29,619 bases of DNA from Deltaproteobacteria bacterium (GTDB lineage Bacteria; Desulfobacterota; Desulfuromonadia; Desulfuromonadales; BM103). Positions 7,567 to 15,560 of this stretch are shown here, in pieces. The position numbers and the translations under genes are program-made. The notes beneath the pieces are model-generated. The model was not told the DNA's origin and made no database searches. It worked only from the letters and a program-made list of their open reading frames with translations. The first letter of the stretch is position 1. Every line of letters starts with the position of its first letter. The stretch is taken from positions 1 through 29,619 of the forward strand of contig JAGXHL010000064.1 of the NCBI GenBank assembly GCA_024636215.1, read 5' to 3'.

Positions 7567-9420
7567 ATGTCGAACACTGACAAAAGGCAATCGCCAGAAA
7601 ACACCCATCCCATGCGTCGGGCCACAGACAAAAAAACACAAAAACAGATGCTGACGATCAAGGATGTTGCAAAACTCCTGCATCAACGCAGTAGAATCAA
7701 TGACGAACAGTTCGAAATGATTCTTACGCGAGGCGATGCCCAGGCGGCAAGGCTCAACAGCCATCTTCCGAAAAATCAGCCTAAAAAGGATATCTACCTG
7801 GCAGAGTTGGCTTCACCAGCTCAGGTGATCACCTCCTTCAATCTGGAGATCCCCGCAACCCAGAAGAAACTGACCGAAGACGCCGTAACGGAGTTGATCG
7901 CCCAGGCGTCCGGCATGGAATATATCAAAATAGATCCCCTCAAACTGGAGCTGGATGTCGTCACAGATCAGATCCCCAGAGCCTTCGCCCTGAAAAATCT
8001 GGTGGTACCGATTGATGAGAAGGATGGCGTTGTCACGATTGCTGTAGCCGATCCCTTCAATGTCCGGCCGATTGAAGATCTGCAACATGCCCTCGGCATC
8101 AAGATCAAAAGAATGATTGCTTCACGCAGCGACGTTCTGAAAATCCTCGAAGAGTTTTTCGGTTTTCAGGCTTCGGTGCGTGCGGCTCAGGTTGACATGG
8201 GCCTCAGCTCGGAGCTCTCGAACCTCGAACAGCTCTTTAAAATGCGTGGCCGCGACGAAATTGAGAGCAGCGATCAGCACATCATTTCTGCGGTTGAGTT
8301 CCTGCTTAAATACGCCTTCGATCAGCGGGCCAGCGACATTCACATAGAACCAAAGCGAACCAAGTCATCCATTCGCTTCAGGGTCGATGGTGTTCTGCAC
8401 AACATCCATACGGTGCCGATCAACCTCCACCCGGCCATTGTCTCTCGTTTGAAATTACTGTCGCGTCTCGACGTCGCCGAAAAACGTCGCCCACAGGACG
8501 GTCGCATCAAAACCGAACACATGGCCAAAGACATTGAGCTGCGTGTTTCCACCCTGCCGGTCGCATTCGGAGAAAAAGTCGTCATCCGTATTTTCGATCC
8601 GGAAATTCTCATGCAGAAGCTTGACCGGATCGGTTTCTATGAGCGCGAGTACAAACTTTACAGTTCATTCATCCGGAAACCGAACGGCATTGTCCTGGTC
8701 ACCGGCCCGACGGGCAGCGGCAAAACGACCACCCTTTACTCCTCGTTGAAGACTATTTCCTCACCGGAAATCAACATCGTCACCATCGAAGATCCGATCG
8801 AGATGGTCATGGAAGATTTCAACCAGGTCGGCGTTCAGTCAGCGATCGACGTTACCTTCAGTACCGTTTTGAGAAACATCCTGCGCCAGGACCCGGATGT
8901 CCTGATGATCGGTGAGATTCGCGACGCCGATACGGCCAGCAACGCCATACAGGCGGCCCTGACCGGCCACCTGGTCCTCTCGACCCTGCATACCAATGAC
9001 GCGCCGACCTCAATCACACGTTTGCTGGACATCGGCATCCCGGCGTTCCTGATCACTTCGACCATTAACGGCATTATCGCCCAGCGTCTGCTCCGCTCCA
9101 TCTGTCAGGAATGCAAGTTTGAACGCGTCCTGACCGAAGAGGAGATGGTCTACCTTGACCTGGAGAAAAAAGCCTATAAAGTTTGGGAGGGTAAAGGCTG
9201 CGACGCATGTCGCGGCACCGGTTATAAAGGCCGAACCGGAATCTTTGAAGTCCTCGAATTCACGGAAAGGCTGAAAGCAAAGATTACCGAGAGCACCGAT
9301 ATGGCCGAGGTCTACGAAGTTGCAAAAGCTGATGGCATGGTTTCCTTACGGGAGCTTGCCATGCAGAAAATGTTTGAGGGCCAAACCACCTTTAAAGAGA
9401 TTGTTTCTGTAACAGGCTAG
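7567..9420 (+). CDS. PilB/GspE-family assembly ATPase
   Basis: This cytoplasmic hexameric ATPase powers pilus or pseudopilus polymerisation in type IV pili or type II secretion. From the ATG at 7567 (GAGG upstream) it has 617 residues; in-frame codons reach back to 7519 but lack a ribosome binding site. An N-terminal GspE_N/MshEN-like region (~60-200) leads to the ATPase core, with Walker A GPTGSGKTT at 380-388, an Asp-box region ending IEDPIE, a Walker B-like DVLMIGEIRD, and the His-box LTGHLVLSTLHTND. Four cysteines (C513, C516, C545, C548: CQEC and CDAC) form the zinc finger found in GspE and PilB. No pilin, pilC or gsp genes are adjacent, so it is an orphan copy and PilB versus GspE cannot be decided. 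Confidence 0.92.
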   Translation: MSNTDKRQSPENTHPMRRATDKKTQKQMLTIKDVAKLLHQRSRINDEQFEMILTRGDAQAARLNSHLPKNQPKKDIYLAELASPAQVITSFNLEIPATQKKLTEDAVTELIAQASGMEYIKIDPLKLELDVVTDQIPRAFALKNLVVPIDEKDGVVTIAVADPFNVRPIEDLQHALGIKIKRMIASRSDVLKILEEFFGFQASVRAAQVDMGLSSELSNLEQLFKMRGRDEIESSDQHIISAVEFLLKYAFDQRASDIHIEPKRTKSSIRFRVDGVLHNIHTVPINLHPAIVSRLKLLSRLDVAEKRRPQDGRIKTEHMAKDIELRVSTLPVAFGEKVVIRIFDPEILMQKLDRIGFYEREYKLYSSFIRKPNGIVLVTGPTGSGKTTTLYSSLKTISSPEINIVTIEDPIEMVMEDFNQVGVQSAIDVTFSTVLRNILRQDPDVLMIGEIRDADTASNAIQAALTGHLVLSTLHTNDAPTSITRLLDIGIPAFLITSTINGIIAQRLLRSICQECKFERVLTEEEMVYLDLEKKAYKVWEGKGCDACRGTGYKGRTGIFEVLEFTERLKAKITESTDMAEVYEVAKADGMVSLRELAMQKMFEGQTTFKEIVSVTG

Positions 9421-9465
9421 CAGGCTGTCGACAGTCTGCTAGAGGATGATATCAGGAGGGAAGCG

Positions 9466-10251
9466 ATGATCCGAGACTGTTTTTTTCGAACTGTTTTACC
9501 TGCAATCTTCTCACTGTTGCTTCTTCAGACCCTCTCTCCACAAGCTATCCATGCCCAGATGGACTGGTTCAAATCAGGCAAGGAACTCCTCGGCACTGTC
9601 ACCAGGAATCCTCAGGACCAGGCAACAACGCAAGCCACCAGCCTGACCAGAAGTGACATAGCCACTGGGCTAAAAGATGCCCTCAGGGTTGGCACCGGGA
9701 GGGTCGTCGAACAACTCGGCAAAGCGGATGGTTTCAATGCAGATCCCGCCATTCACATTCCTCTGCCCGACAACATGCTGCAGGTCAAAAAAGCATTAGC
9801 GGCCGTGGGTATGTCCTCCATGATGGACGACCTGGAGCTCAAGTTGAACCGGGCCGCCGAAGTCGCAACGCCACCTGCAAAAGAAATCTTTTGGAATTCG
9901 ATAGAAGCTATGACCCTGGACGATGTCACAGAGATTTATAATGGTCGGGATGATGCGGCAACCCGCTACTTCCAGGACAAGATGTCTGTGCCACTTGCTG
10001 AAGCGATGCAGCCCATCGTTGAACAGGCCATCAATCAGGTCGGTGCTGTTCAGGCTTACGACGCAGTTATGGGGCAGTATTCCAGCCTGCCCTTTGTGCC
10101 GGATGTCAAGGCAGACCTGAACAGCTATGTCGTCACAGAAGGGATGAACGGTATTTTTCACTACATCGCTGCAGAAGAAGCAGCGATTCGCCAGAACCCG
10201 GCTGCTCGGACCACAGATATTCTGAAAAAAGTGTTTGGAGCCAAGGAGTAG
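9466..10251 (+). CDS. DUF4197 exported protein
   Basis: The 261-residue protein has an N-terminal signal peptide: positively charged MIRDCFFR, a hydrophobic stretch, then a probable cleavage after AIHA (about residue 30). The mature part is mostly helical and matches the DUF4197 family in the pattern LKDALRVGTGRVVEQLGKADGF ... IPLPD ... KLNRAAE ... ILKKVFG. The function of the family is unknown and the likely location is the periplasm. A strong AGGAGGGA site precedes the ATG. It lies 45 bases after the ATPase gene, so co-transcription is likely, but a functional link is not shown. Confidence 0.85.
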   Translation: MIRDCFFRTVLPAIFSLLLLQTLSPQAIHAQMDWFKSGKELLGTVTRNPQDQATTQATSLTRSDIATGLKDALRVGTGRVVEQLGKADGFNADPAIHIPLPDNMLQVKKALAAVGMSSMMDDLELKLNRAAEVATPPAKEIFWNSIEAMTLDDVTEIYNGRDDAATRYFQDKMSVPLAEAMQPIVEQAINQVGAVQAYDAVMGQYSSLPFVPDVKADLNSYVVTEGMNGIFHYIAAEEAAIRQNPAARTTDILKKVFGAKE

Positions 10252-10284
10252 CTGGGGGCTGGGGGCGCGGGGCGCGTGGCGCGG
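10251..10284. repeat. G-run tract at left edge of structured intergenic region
   Basis: Directly after the DUF4197 stop codon the plus strand reads as runs of four to five G separated by CT or CGC (GGGGGCTGGGGGCGCGGGG), followed by a GCGC-rich stretch. A similar tract occurs in the same orientation at 10813-10844. The runs could form a G-quadruplex. Confidence 0.7.
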
Positions 10285-10356
10285 AACGCGAAAAAACTAA
10301 CCCTGTGTTGCAATGATTCTGAATGTTTGGTTTAGTTTCTTGCTTCAAGAAAGCAC

Positions 10357-10427
10357 CGCAGGTAGGCCCCCCTGAATAGGGCCGGATCCCATACTCAGCA
10401 ACCTATAGAATCCACCGATACCTGGCG
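10357..10427 (+). ncRNA. Candidate structured RNA with three contiguous helices
   Basis: Seen by eye: an outer helix CGCAGGTA (10357-10364) pairs with TACCTG-G-CG (10419-10427, one bulged G). Inside it, GGCCC (10365-10369) pairs with GGGCC (10379-10383), and GGAT (10384-10387) pairs with ATCC (10410-10413). The helices abut with no bases between the first three strands, as in a three-way junction. CUGA (10372-10375) in the first hairpin loop is complementary to UCAG (10395-10398) in the second, a possible kissing contact. I could not match it to a known family; there is no plus-strand gene downstream for a riboswitch to control. A chance fold is quite possible. Confidence 0.3.
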
Positions 10428-10467
10428 AAGGAATATGCCCTCCGCTAGGAGAAAACCAGTCTTTTTG

Positions 10468-10496
10468 CTTACTTTTTTGACGCTGAAAAAAGTAAG
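10468..10496. other. Perfect 11-bp hairpin in intergenic region
   Basis: CTTACTTTTTT (10468-10478) and AAAAAAGTAAG (10486-10496) form a perfect stem around a 7-base loop. The T and A runs lie inside the stem, so it is not a standard intrinsic terminator, although it sits between convergent genes. A second hairpin, GACAGT/ACTGTC (10503-10520), follows at once. Confidence 0.7.
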
Positions 10497-10602
10497 GCGT
10501 CTGACAGTACGCGAACTGTCGGTTTTGATTTTGATGGTCTTAAATCAAGCATTTATCAACTCAACAAACAACACGTCACAATGAAACATTACAGTCCTTA
10601 AT

Positions 10603-10775
10603 CCGGGGACTCGCCCCCGGACGGCGACCAGGGGGCTAATCACCCCGCCCCCTGGACCCCCAAGTGCCCCGAAGCCTTGCCCTGCTGCGCAGGGTTCCCT
10701 GCGCCGAAAAGATTAACGTCGGCAGTGCGAAAACTCGCTGCGCTCAAACAGTTCGCCCTGCTGATCGCCGTTAAT
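10603..10775. repeat. Palindromic intergenic repeat cassette of a widespread proteobacterial type
   Basis: The block contains three nested or serial inverted repeats: CCGGGG/CCCCGG (10603-10620), the 9-bp perfect CCAGGGGGC/GCCCCCTGG (10628-10655), and a long imperfect palindrome from 10712 to 10775 with ATTAACG and CGTTAAT at its ends. The centre of the last reads AAAACTCGCTGCGCTCAAAC. I recognise that core, together with the preceding CGCCCCCGGACGGCGACC, as recurring in intergenic regions of many proteobacteria and often mis-called as genes. That recognition is from memory and untested. Its function is unknown. Confidence 0.6.
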
Positions 10776-10812
10776 CCATTCGGCTCCGGCTGCGGCACAC
10801 GGGGTAAAGGCA

Positions 10813-10844
10813 GGGGCTGGGGGCTGGGGACTGGGGACTGGGGA
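10813..10844. repeat. GGGGACT-type G-run tract at right edge of structured intergenic region
   Basis: Five runs of four or five G spaced by CT or ACT appear on the plus strand (units GGGGCT and GGGGACT). They end just 9 bases short of the stop codon of the LysE-family gene. The tract mirrors the one at 10251-10284 in composition and orientation, and G-quadruplex formation is plausible. Confidence 0.8.
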
Positions 10845-10853
10845 CAAGAACTC

Positions 10854-11480
10854 CTACCCCAACAACACTTTGCCACCGATGATAATCAGCAAAACCCCCA
10901 GCGTGCCCTGAATAACAGGCTGTAAGCCGAGAAAAACCGGCTGAAACCTGCGACTGGAGATCAATACGGCAACAATGGCGTACCAGGTGAAAGAGATGAT
11001 GAACATGGCGATGTTCAAAACCACTTTGCCCCAGAGCGGGAACTCCGGGTTCATGAGCAGGGCAAAGAGACTCAGGTAAAAGGCCCAGGCTTTCGGATTG
11101 GTCAAGTTGGTCAGCAGGCCGATCCGGTAAGAAGTCAGAGGAGACAGTTCCCTTGGTGCATTTTCTGCCGCCTCCGGGGTCTTTTTGCGTCGGCAGTGCC
11201 TGAGCATATCAAAACCGAGCCAGGTCAGGTAACCGCCGCCAACAAACCGTGTCAGCAAAGCAAAATAAGGGATGGAATGGACCAGAACCAGCAAACCGAC
11301 CAGGCCAGCCAGGGCAAACAGGCCGCTACCGGTGGCAACGCCCAATGCAGTCAGCAGACCGGCACGCCGTGATTGCCCCAATGCGGTATTGGTCACCAGG
11401 ATAAAATTGGGCCCGGGAGAGACAATAGCGAAAGTGAAGACGCTGAGGAAAGTAAAGATGGCCGGCCAGGTTGATTCCAT
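10854..11480 (-). CDS. LysE/RhtB-family exporter
   Basis: This 208-residue inner-membrane protein has about six hydrophobic segments. The N-terminal FTFAIVSPGPNFILVTNTAL segment is the family hallmark (SPGPN), and the central NLTNPKAWAFYLSLFALL motif (NPKA) is also diagnostic. Family members export amino acids such as lysine, threonine or homoserine lactone; the substrate cannot be inferred. The ATG at 11480 follows AAGGAA. It lies 39 bases downstream of cheW on the same strand, although no functional connection is evident, and it ends against the structured intergenic region. Confidence 0.9.
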   Translation of the reverse strand: MESTWPAIFTFLSVFTFAIVSPGPNFILVTNTALGQSRRAGLLTALGVATGSGLFALAGLVGLLVLVHSIPYFALLTRFVGGGYLTWLGFDMLRHCRRKKTPEAAENAPRELSPLTSYRIGLLTNLTNPKAWAFYLSLFALLMNPEFPLWGKVVLNIAMFIISFTWYAIVAVLISSRRFQPVFLGLQPVIQGTLGVLLIIIGGKVLLG

Positions 11481-11519
11481 TTCGTTCCTTTAGTCTTCAT
11501 AATCGCGACAGACATGAGG

Positions 11520-12008
11520 CTATTCGTCTGTCATATCCTGAACCAATGCGAGTTCTTCACTATTAAAGACTTTGTCGATATCAAGGAGAATAAGGAACTC
11601 CTCATCAACCTTGCCCATCCCTTTAATGAACTCGGTCTTCAGTTTCGTACCAAGACGCGGTGGAGGCTCAATCGCATCCGAACGAATTTCCAGAACTTCG
11701 CGAACAGCATCCGCCAGTGCACCGACCACGATCGACTCATCATCGACTAGAACTTCCACGACAATGATGCAGGTGTCCTGATTTTCATCACTGGCTGGCA
11801 GGCCCAGTTTCAGCCGCATATCGACAACCGGGACGACCTGACCACGCAGGTTGATCACGCCAAGCATGTAATCCGGTGTCTGTGGGACACTGGTCACCGA
11901 GATAACGCTCAAAATCTCGCGTGTACGATTTACCTCAACGCCAAAAAGTTCGTCAGCAAGGCAAAAAGTGACATATTGCTTGCTGCTGACTGTACTGCTT
12001 TCTTCCAT
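11520..12008 (-). CDS. cheW: CheW-like chemotaxis coupling protein
   Basis: The 162-residue protein consists of a single CheW domain. It opens QYVTFCLADELFGVEVNRTREIL, continues with VPQTPDYMLGVINLRGQVVPVVDMR, the core signature of the family, and ends with a helix containing LLDIDKVF. CheW couples methyl-accepting receptors to the CheA kinase at the inner face of the membrane. GAGGAG lies six bases before the ATG. No cheA, receptor or other che gene is in the window, so it is an isolated copy and its signalling array is encoded elsewhere. Confidence 0.92.
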   Translation of the reverse strand: MEESSTVSSKQYVTFCLADELFGVEVNRTREILSVISVTSVPQTPDYMLGVINLRGQVVPVVDMRLKLGLPASDENQDTCIIVVEVLVDDESIVVGALADAVREVLEIRSDAIEPPPRLGTKLKTEFIKGMGKVDEEFLILLDIDKVFNSEELALVQDMTDE

Positions 12009-12208
12009 AACCAGCTCCTCAAAATTGATTTAAGCTTCGTCTTCAGATTCCTATGTTCTGTGACATTATCCAGATTGTCATTTTTTCTCACAGGCGCAAG
12101 TCTATGTCAAAGTGTTTGCAGATTGAAAGTTGCTTTACTCAGAGAAGTTTTTTAACGGCCACCTGGAGTAAAAATTTGGTTGAGTTTCCCCTTGCTCTCT
12201 CCGCGCAA

Positions 12209-12223
12209 AAGGTGTAACACCTT
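12209..12223. promoter_or_regulatory. Palindrome upstream of the rdgC-like gene
   Basis: AAGGTGT and ACACCTT form a perfect 7-bp inverted repeat around one A. It ends 34 bases before the start codon at 12258, so it could be an operator or a leader hairpin. No confident promoter boxes were assigned. Confidence 0.45.
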
Positions 12224-12257
12224 AAGCCTTTGTCACACACTTGAAAAGGAGAAGATC

Positions 12258-13418
12258 ATGGGTATTCTCAACAACACCGTCAGCATCTGCCAGTTTCAGA
12301 TCCATGGTACTCTGCCTGAAACCGAACTCGCAAGCTGGGTCGGTGAACGCCTGGCCAGAGACGGTTTTCGTTCCATAGAACAAACCAGTGAAGAGTTGTC
12401 GACCGGTTGGGTTCAGTTGGCTGATTATCAGGAAAGTGACTTCAACGGCCTGGATAGTTTTCAGCACGATCATTACCTGGCTTTCTCGCTTCGGCGCGAT
12501 CAGCGCAAACTACCGACTGCACTCCTCAAGCCTTATCTTCTCAAAACTGAACAAGAGTGGCTGGCAGCCAATCCACAGTTCAAACGCGTACCAAAACAGC
12601 AACGTGAAGAGCTGCGCGATGCCGTGCGCGGCAAGCTTTTCTCCAAAACCCTGCCGGTTCCGGCAATCTATGACACGGTCTGGGATACCCGCAGCAACAC
12701 GATCACCTTCAGCAGTCTCGGCAGCATTGCCGTCGATCTCTTCGTTGACCAGTTCAAAAAGAGCTTTGATGGTTTGCGCCTGGTACCGGTTCACCCCATG
12801 GCCCGCGCCGGTCAGGTTATCGATAAGGCGTTGCTACCTGCCCTCGCCCGGGCCAACCGCAGCGGCAGCGAAGCCGTTCTGGAACAGATCGAAGCAAATC
12901 AGTGGCTGGGCACCGATTTCCTGCTCTGGTTAATGCACGAGACGATGAATGCCGCATCTGAATATGCAGTCAATCAGCCTGGCCCGGCAGTCACCGGCAA
13001 CAGCTTTGTTGCCTATCTCAACGACCGGCTGCTGCTGGCAGCGAGCAGTGAAAGCGGCGTGCAGAAAGTCACTGTCACCGGGCCGCAGGATCACTTCAGT
13101 GAAGTCCGCACAGCCCTGCAAAGCGGCAAAGAGATTCACGAAGCGGTGCTTTACCTGGAGCAGCAGGAGAAACAGTGGAAAATGACTCTGAAAGGCGACA
13201 CCTTTCACTTCGCATCATTCAAGGCGCCGAAAGTGACCCTGGAGAAGGATGACATCACCGATCCGGAGATGGAACACGAAGCGGTCTTCTTTGAAAGAAT
13301 GTATCTGCTTGAGGAAGGTTTGCAGCTTTTCAACAGTCTTTTTGCGACCTTTCTTGCACAACGTCTCGACCAGGGTTGGGCACAGAAGGAACAGGAGATC
13401 AGAACAGCTTTAGCGTAA
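12258..13418 (+). CDS. rdgC: RdgC-like recombination-associated protein
   Basis: The chosen ATG (12258) follows AAAAGGAGAAG; an in-frame extension upstream to 12180 lacks a ribosome binding site. The 386-residue product has the RdgC layout: an N-terminal region with LSTGWVQL, then ALLKPYL...VPKQQREELRDAV, which parallels the lysine-rich helix of E. coli RdgC, and IYDTVWDTRSNTITFSSLG, which parallels its MMWIDTVNGLIMVD segment. RdgC forms a ring dimer on duplex DNA and limits RecA function. This protein is longer than E. coli RdgC (303 aa) and has a divergent C-terminal half. The identification rests on pattern similarity, so a more distant RdgC-like role is possible. Confidence 0.7.
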   Translation: MGILNNTVSICQFQIHGTLPETELASWVGERLARDGFRSIEQTSEELSTGWVQLADYQESDFNGLDSFQHDHYLAFSLRRDQRKLPTALLKPYLLKTEQEWLAANPQFKRVPKQQREELRDAVRGKLFSKTLPVPAIYDTVWDTRSNTITFSSLGSIAVDLFVDQFKKSFDGLRLVPVHPMARAGQVIDKALLPALARANRSGSEAVLEQIEANQWLGTDFLLWLMHETMNAASEYAVNQPGPAVTGNSFVAYLNDRLLLAASSESGVQKVTVTGPQDHFSEVRTALQSGKEIHEAVLYLEQQEKQWKMTLKGDTFHFASFKAPKVTLEKDDITDPEMEHEAVFFERMYLLEEGLQLFNSLFATFLAQRLDQGWAQKEQEIRTALA

Positions 13419-13458
13419 ACAGCCGACCTGGCCGCGGTGACCGTCCCCAGGGACAGGA

Positions 13459-14526
13459 CTACCAGAGCGGATAAAAGAAATTTAAAGTCAGCGATCCGAA
13501 GTGGTGTACATCCTCCTGGCCGACAAATTGTTCCGTCCTGGTCACGTGGGTGAAAGTCAGCATCAGGTTGTGATGACTCAAGCTGATGCCTGCGGCAAGC
13601 TCTGCGACAAAATCTTTTTTATCAATGCTATGACTATCGGTAAAAGTATTGCCGTCCAGGAAGATGTCACGGAGAACGTACTTGCCGTTGGCCGCACCGA
13701 ACAGATAGATGCTCGGCTTCTTATGCGGAGTGAAGAGCACACTCCCTGCAGGCCGAATCATCGAAACGCCAAAGTGACGCCCCGGATTCATACCGTACCT
13801 GACTTCCAGACCGGTATTGAGATAAGTCGCGACATTGCCGATCACCCCTCCCGCGTGCACGATCGTATCGGCAGTCAGCAAGCGATCAGAGTCACTGGAA
13901 AACAACCACTTACGCTCAAAAGCCACCAGCAGACCGGGCTCGTTTCTTAACTGGTTATCCCAACCCTTTGCCGTGTTGATATCCCGCAGTTCGTGAACCA
14001 GGGTCTGGGACTCTTCGGCAAAAGACAAGGGGCCGACCATGCCCATCTGTATTTCCACGCTGTCGAGAAAGTCCAGGTGATCTTCGAATTCGGTTTTGCG
14101 ATGGTAGGCAAAGCCAAGGTAGGACCAACCTGCATAGGGGCGGTCATCTTCGATGAGATCGGAACGACTGGTCTCCGCCGGGGTGTACATGTTCTGACCA
14201 ATTGAGAACTCTACTTTGTGACTGTATTCAGGACTTGAATCGCGGATGAATGGAATCTTATGGACCAATCCCAGCACTTTACGAGGCAGATGGCCCCGTT
14301 TGGCGTGCGGCGACAGATCAGGGGAAATCAACGAGTATTTGATACCGTTGGTATAGTTGCTGTCAGAGCCGCTGAAGAGATCGTTTTCAAAAAAGATCGA
14401 TTGCGCCCAGCGATTGTCCCGGGTCTCTGCCGCCACCAGCCCACCAGGTATTGAGAGGATCGACAGCACAATAAGAACCAACCACAAGCAACGGCCACCT
14501 GCCAGCGTTTTCAAGACATACCCCAT
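13459..14526 (-). CDS. lpxR: LpxR-like lipid A 3'-O-deacylase, outer membrane barrel (DUF2219)
   Basis: The 355-residue protein has a signal peptide with hydrophobic core LVLIVLSILSI and probable cleavage after VAA (residue 33). The mature protein matches LpxR: ENDLFSGSDSNYTNG near its N-terminus, where Asn48 and Asp49 correspond to the active-site pair, DDRPYAGWSYLGFAYHR, and VHELRDINTAKGWDNQL, whose His is the catalytic candidate. It ends in Trp after alternating aromatic residues, as expected for a beta-barrel recognised by the BAM machinery. LpxR removes the 3' acyloxyacyl chain of lipid A. Its start overlaps the previous gene by 16 bases, implying coupling. It converges with rdgC, leaving a 40-base gap. 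Confidence 0.85.
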   Translation of the reverse strand: MGYVLKTLAGGRCLWLVLIVLSILSIPGGLVAAETRDNRWAQSIFFENDLFSGSDSNYTNGIKYSLISPDLSPHAKRGHLPRKVLGLVHKIPFIRDSSPEYSHKVEFSIGQNMYTPAETSRSDLIEDDRPYAGWSYLGFAYHRKTEFEDHLDFLDSVEIQMGMVGPLSFAEESQTLVHELRDINTAKGWDNQLRNEPGLLVAFERKWLFSSDSDRLLTADTIVHAGGVIGNVATYLNTGLEVRYGMNPGRHFGVSMIRPAGSVLFTPHKKPSIYLFGAANGKYVLRDIFLDGNTFTDSHSIDKKDFVAELAAGISLSHHNLMLTFTHVTRTEQFVGQEDVHHFGSLTLNFFYPLW

Positions 14527-15356
14527 ATCGACATTACTTCAGGGATGATCGGTTCGCCCTGCTCGCGATCGGCAACCTGCTGAAGTCGAGCAGCCATGTT
14601 TGCAGCATATTCCGACAGCGACCATTGATTCATGATGCGCACCGCATTGTCAGGGGTGCTGGGAATCACCCGTTCGATATCATAGACGACACCATCGCTC
14701 GCGCCGATAGCAAGATTGGCAAAACCGGCGGCGACAGCAGCAAAAGTATCGCAGTCCTCCCGGCAATCGAGGGTTTCAAGCCATTCAAGGTAAAAGTCGA
14801 CGACGGCATGGGTCAGGAGACTGCCGCGACACTTGATCAGGGTCTCGACCTCATCGCAGCTCAAGGCTCTGCACTTTGATGCGAGCAGGGCAATGATACG
14901 CTGATCCCCGGTCATCATCAATCCGCCCAATACGGCCAGACCATTAGCCAGGGCACCCCGGTCATACAAGTCGAGCAATTCAAGGGCTCCGGTCGTCGCA
15001 TTCTCTTCATTGTCTGGAGCGAGTACGGCATAATCGAGTGCTGCAGTGGACGCCACCGGCCGGGCAGGATCACAGCAAATAAAAGGCATCAGGGCGTGAA
15101 CCCCACTTTTGCCGCAAAGTACAAGGTCAACGGCGGCCTGGTAATTCCTGAAACGCTGGGCCGGATGGATGCGTGTCACGTAATGCCGATACAAGAGGAG
15201 GAGCTTTGCCACCAAGACGGGATTCGCCGTCACCCCGTAGAGGCTGGTGGCGGCCTGAGTCACAGCATCAAGCTGTTCATCGTTCAGAGTGAGAGCCTTC
15301 TCCGGACTATCAAGAATTTCATTGATTTGTTTCTCATTCATATCCATAACAATCAT
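14511..15356 (-). CDS. Unknown protein translationally coupled to the LpxR-like gene
   Basis: I do not recognise this 281-residue protein. It has no signal peptide or membrane segment and looks largely alpha-helical, with short Ala/Leu-rich helices in a HEAT-like rhythm (LLDLYDRGALANGLAVLGGLM, LASKCRALSCDEVETLIKC). Seven or so cysteines, including a CC pair (FICCDPA) and CREDC, are unusual for a cytoplasmic protein and could bind metal, although the spacing fits no motif I know. Three Met codons lie within the first six residues (MIVMDM) with only a weak ribosome binding site, so the exact start is uncertain by a few codons. Its last 16 bases overlap the lpxR start. Confidence 0.7.
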   Translation of the reverse strand: MIVMDMNEKQINEILDSPEKALTLNDEQLDAVTQAATSLYGVTANPVLVAKLLLLYRHYVTRIHPAQRFRNYQAAVDLVLCGKSGVHALMPFICCDPARPVASTAALDYAVLAPDNEENATTGALELLDLYDRGALANGLAVLGGLMMTGDQRIIALLASKCRALSCDEVETLIKCRGSLLTHAVVDFYLEWLETLDCREDCDTFAAVAAGFANLAIGASDGVVYDIERVIPSTPDNAVRIMNQWSLSEYAANMAARLQQVADREQGEPIIPEVMSIWGMS

Positions 15357-15418
15357 TTTTTTCAGCCACTGTCCGTACGGATGGGCACTAATTCAGGATC
15401 GAAAGGCAGAATTCACCG

Positions 15419-15441
15419 GGAAAAGACTAACTGTCTTTTCC
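15419..15441. other. Perfect 9-bp inverted repeat in intergenic region
   Basis: GGAAAAGAC and GTCTTTTCC flank a 5-base loop, 63 bases upstream of the unknown gene that starts at 15356 and ~120 bases past the ABC permease stop. Neither strand has a following T run, so an operator or an mRNA leader hairpin is more likely than a terminator. The rest of the 204-base gap shows nothing recognisable. Confidence 0.5.
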
Positions 15442-15560
15442 AGCTTGGCAACCGGTAGATAAAATATATTAAAGGGTGATGACATTTCAACTTAATCTTG
15501 AATATGCAGAACACCTCTCATTAAGTAACAAAGTTAAAGAGCCCCGACAGGAGTTTACAT

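Noticed and set aside
10372..10440. Partial resemblance of the intergenic region to a TPP riboswitch (CCUGA..., GAUACC-GGCG-AGGAA) or to 6S RNA (CCCUGA...GCCGGAU...CAUAC).
   Set aside because: The CUGAGA core of the TPP aptamer is missing, no thiamine gene follows, and no long closing stem like that of 6S RNA could be found.
10640..10925. Short open frames on both strands in the structured intergenic region.
   Set aside because: The sequences are Pro/Gln-rich low complexity from the G-run and palindromic DNA, without ribosome binding sites.
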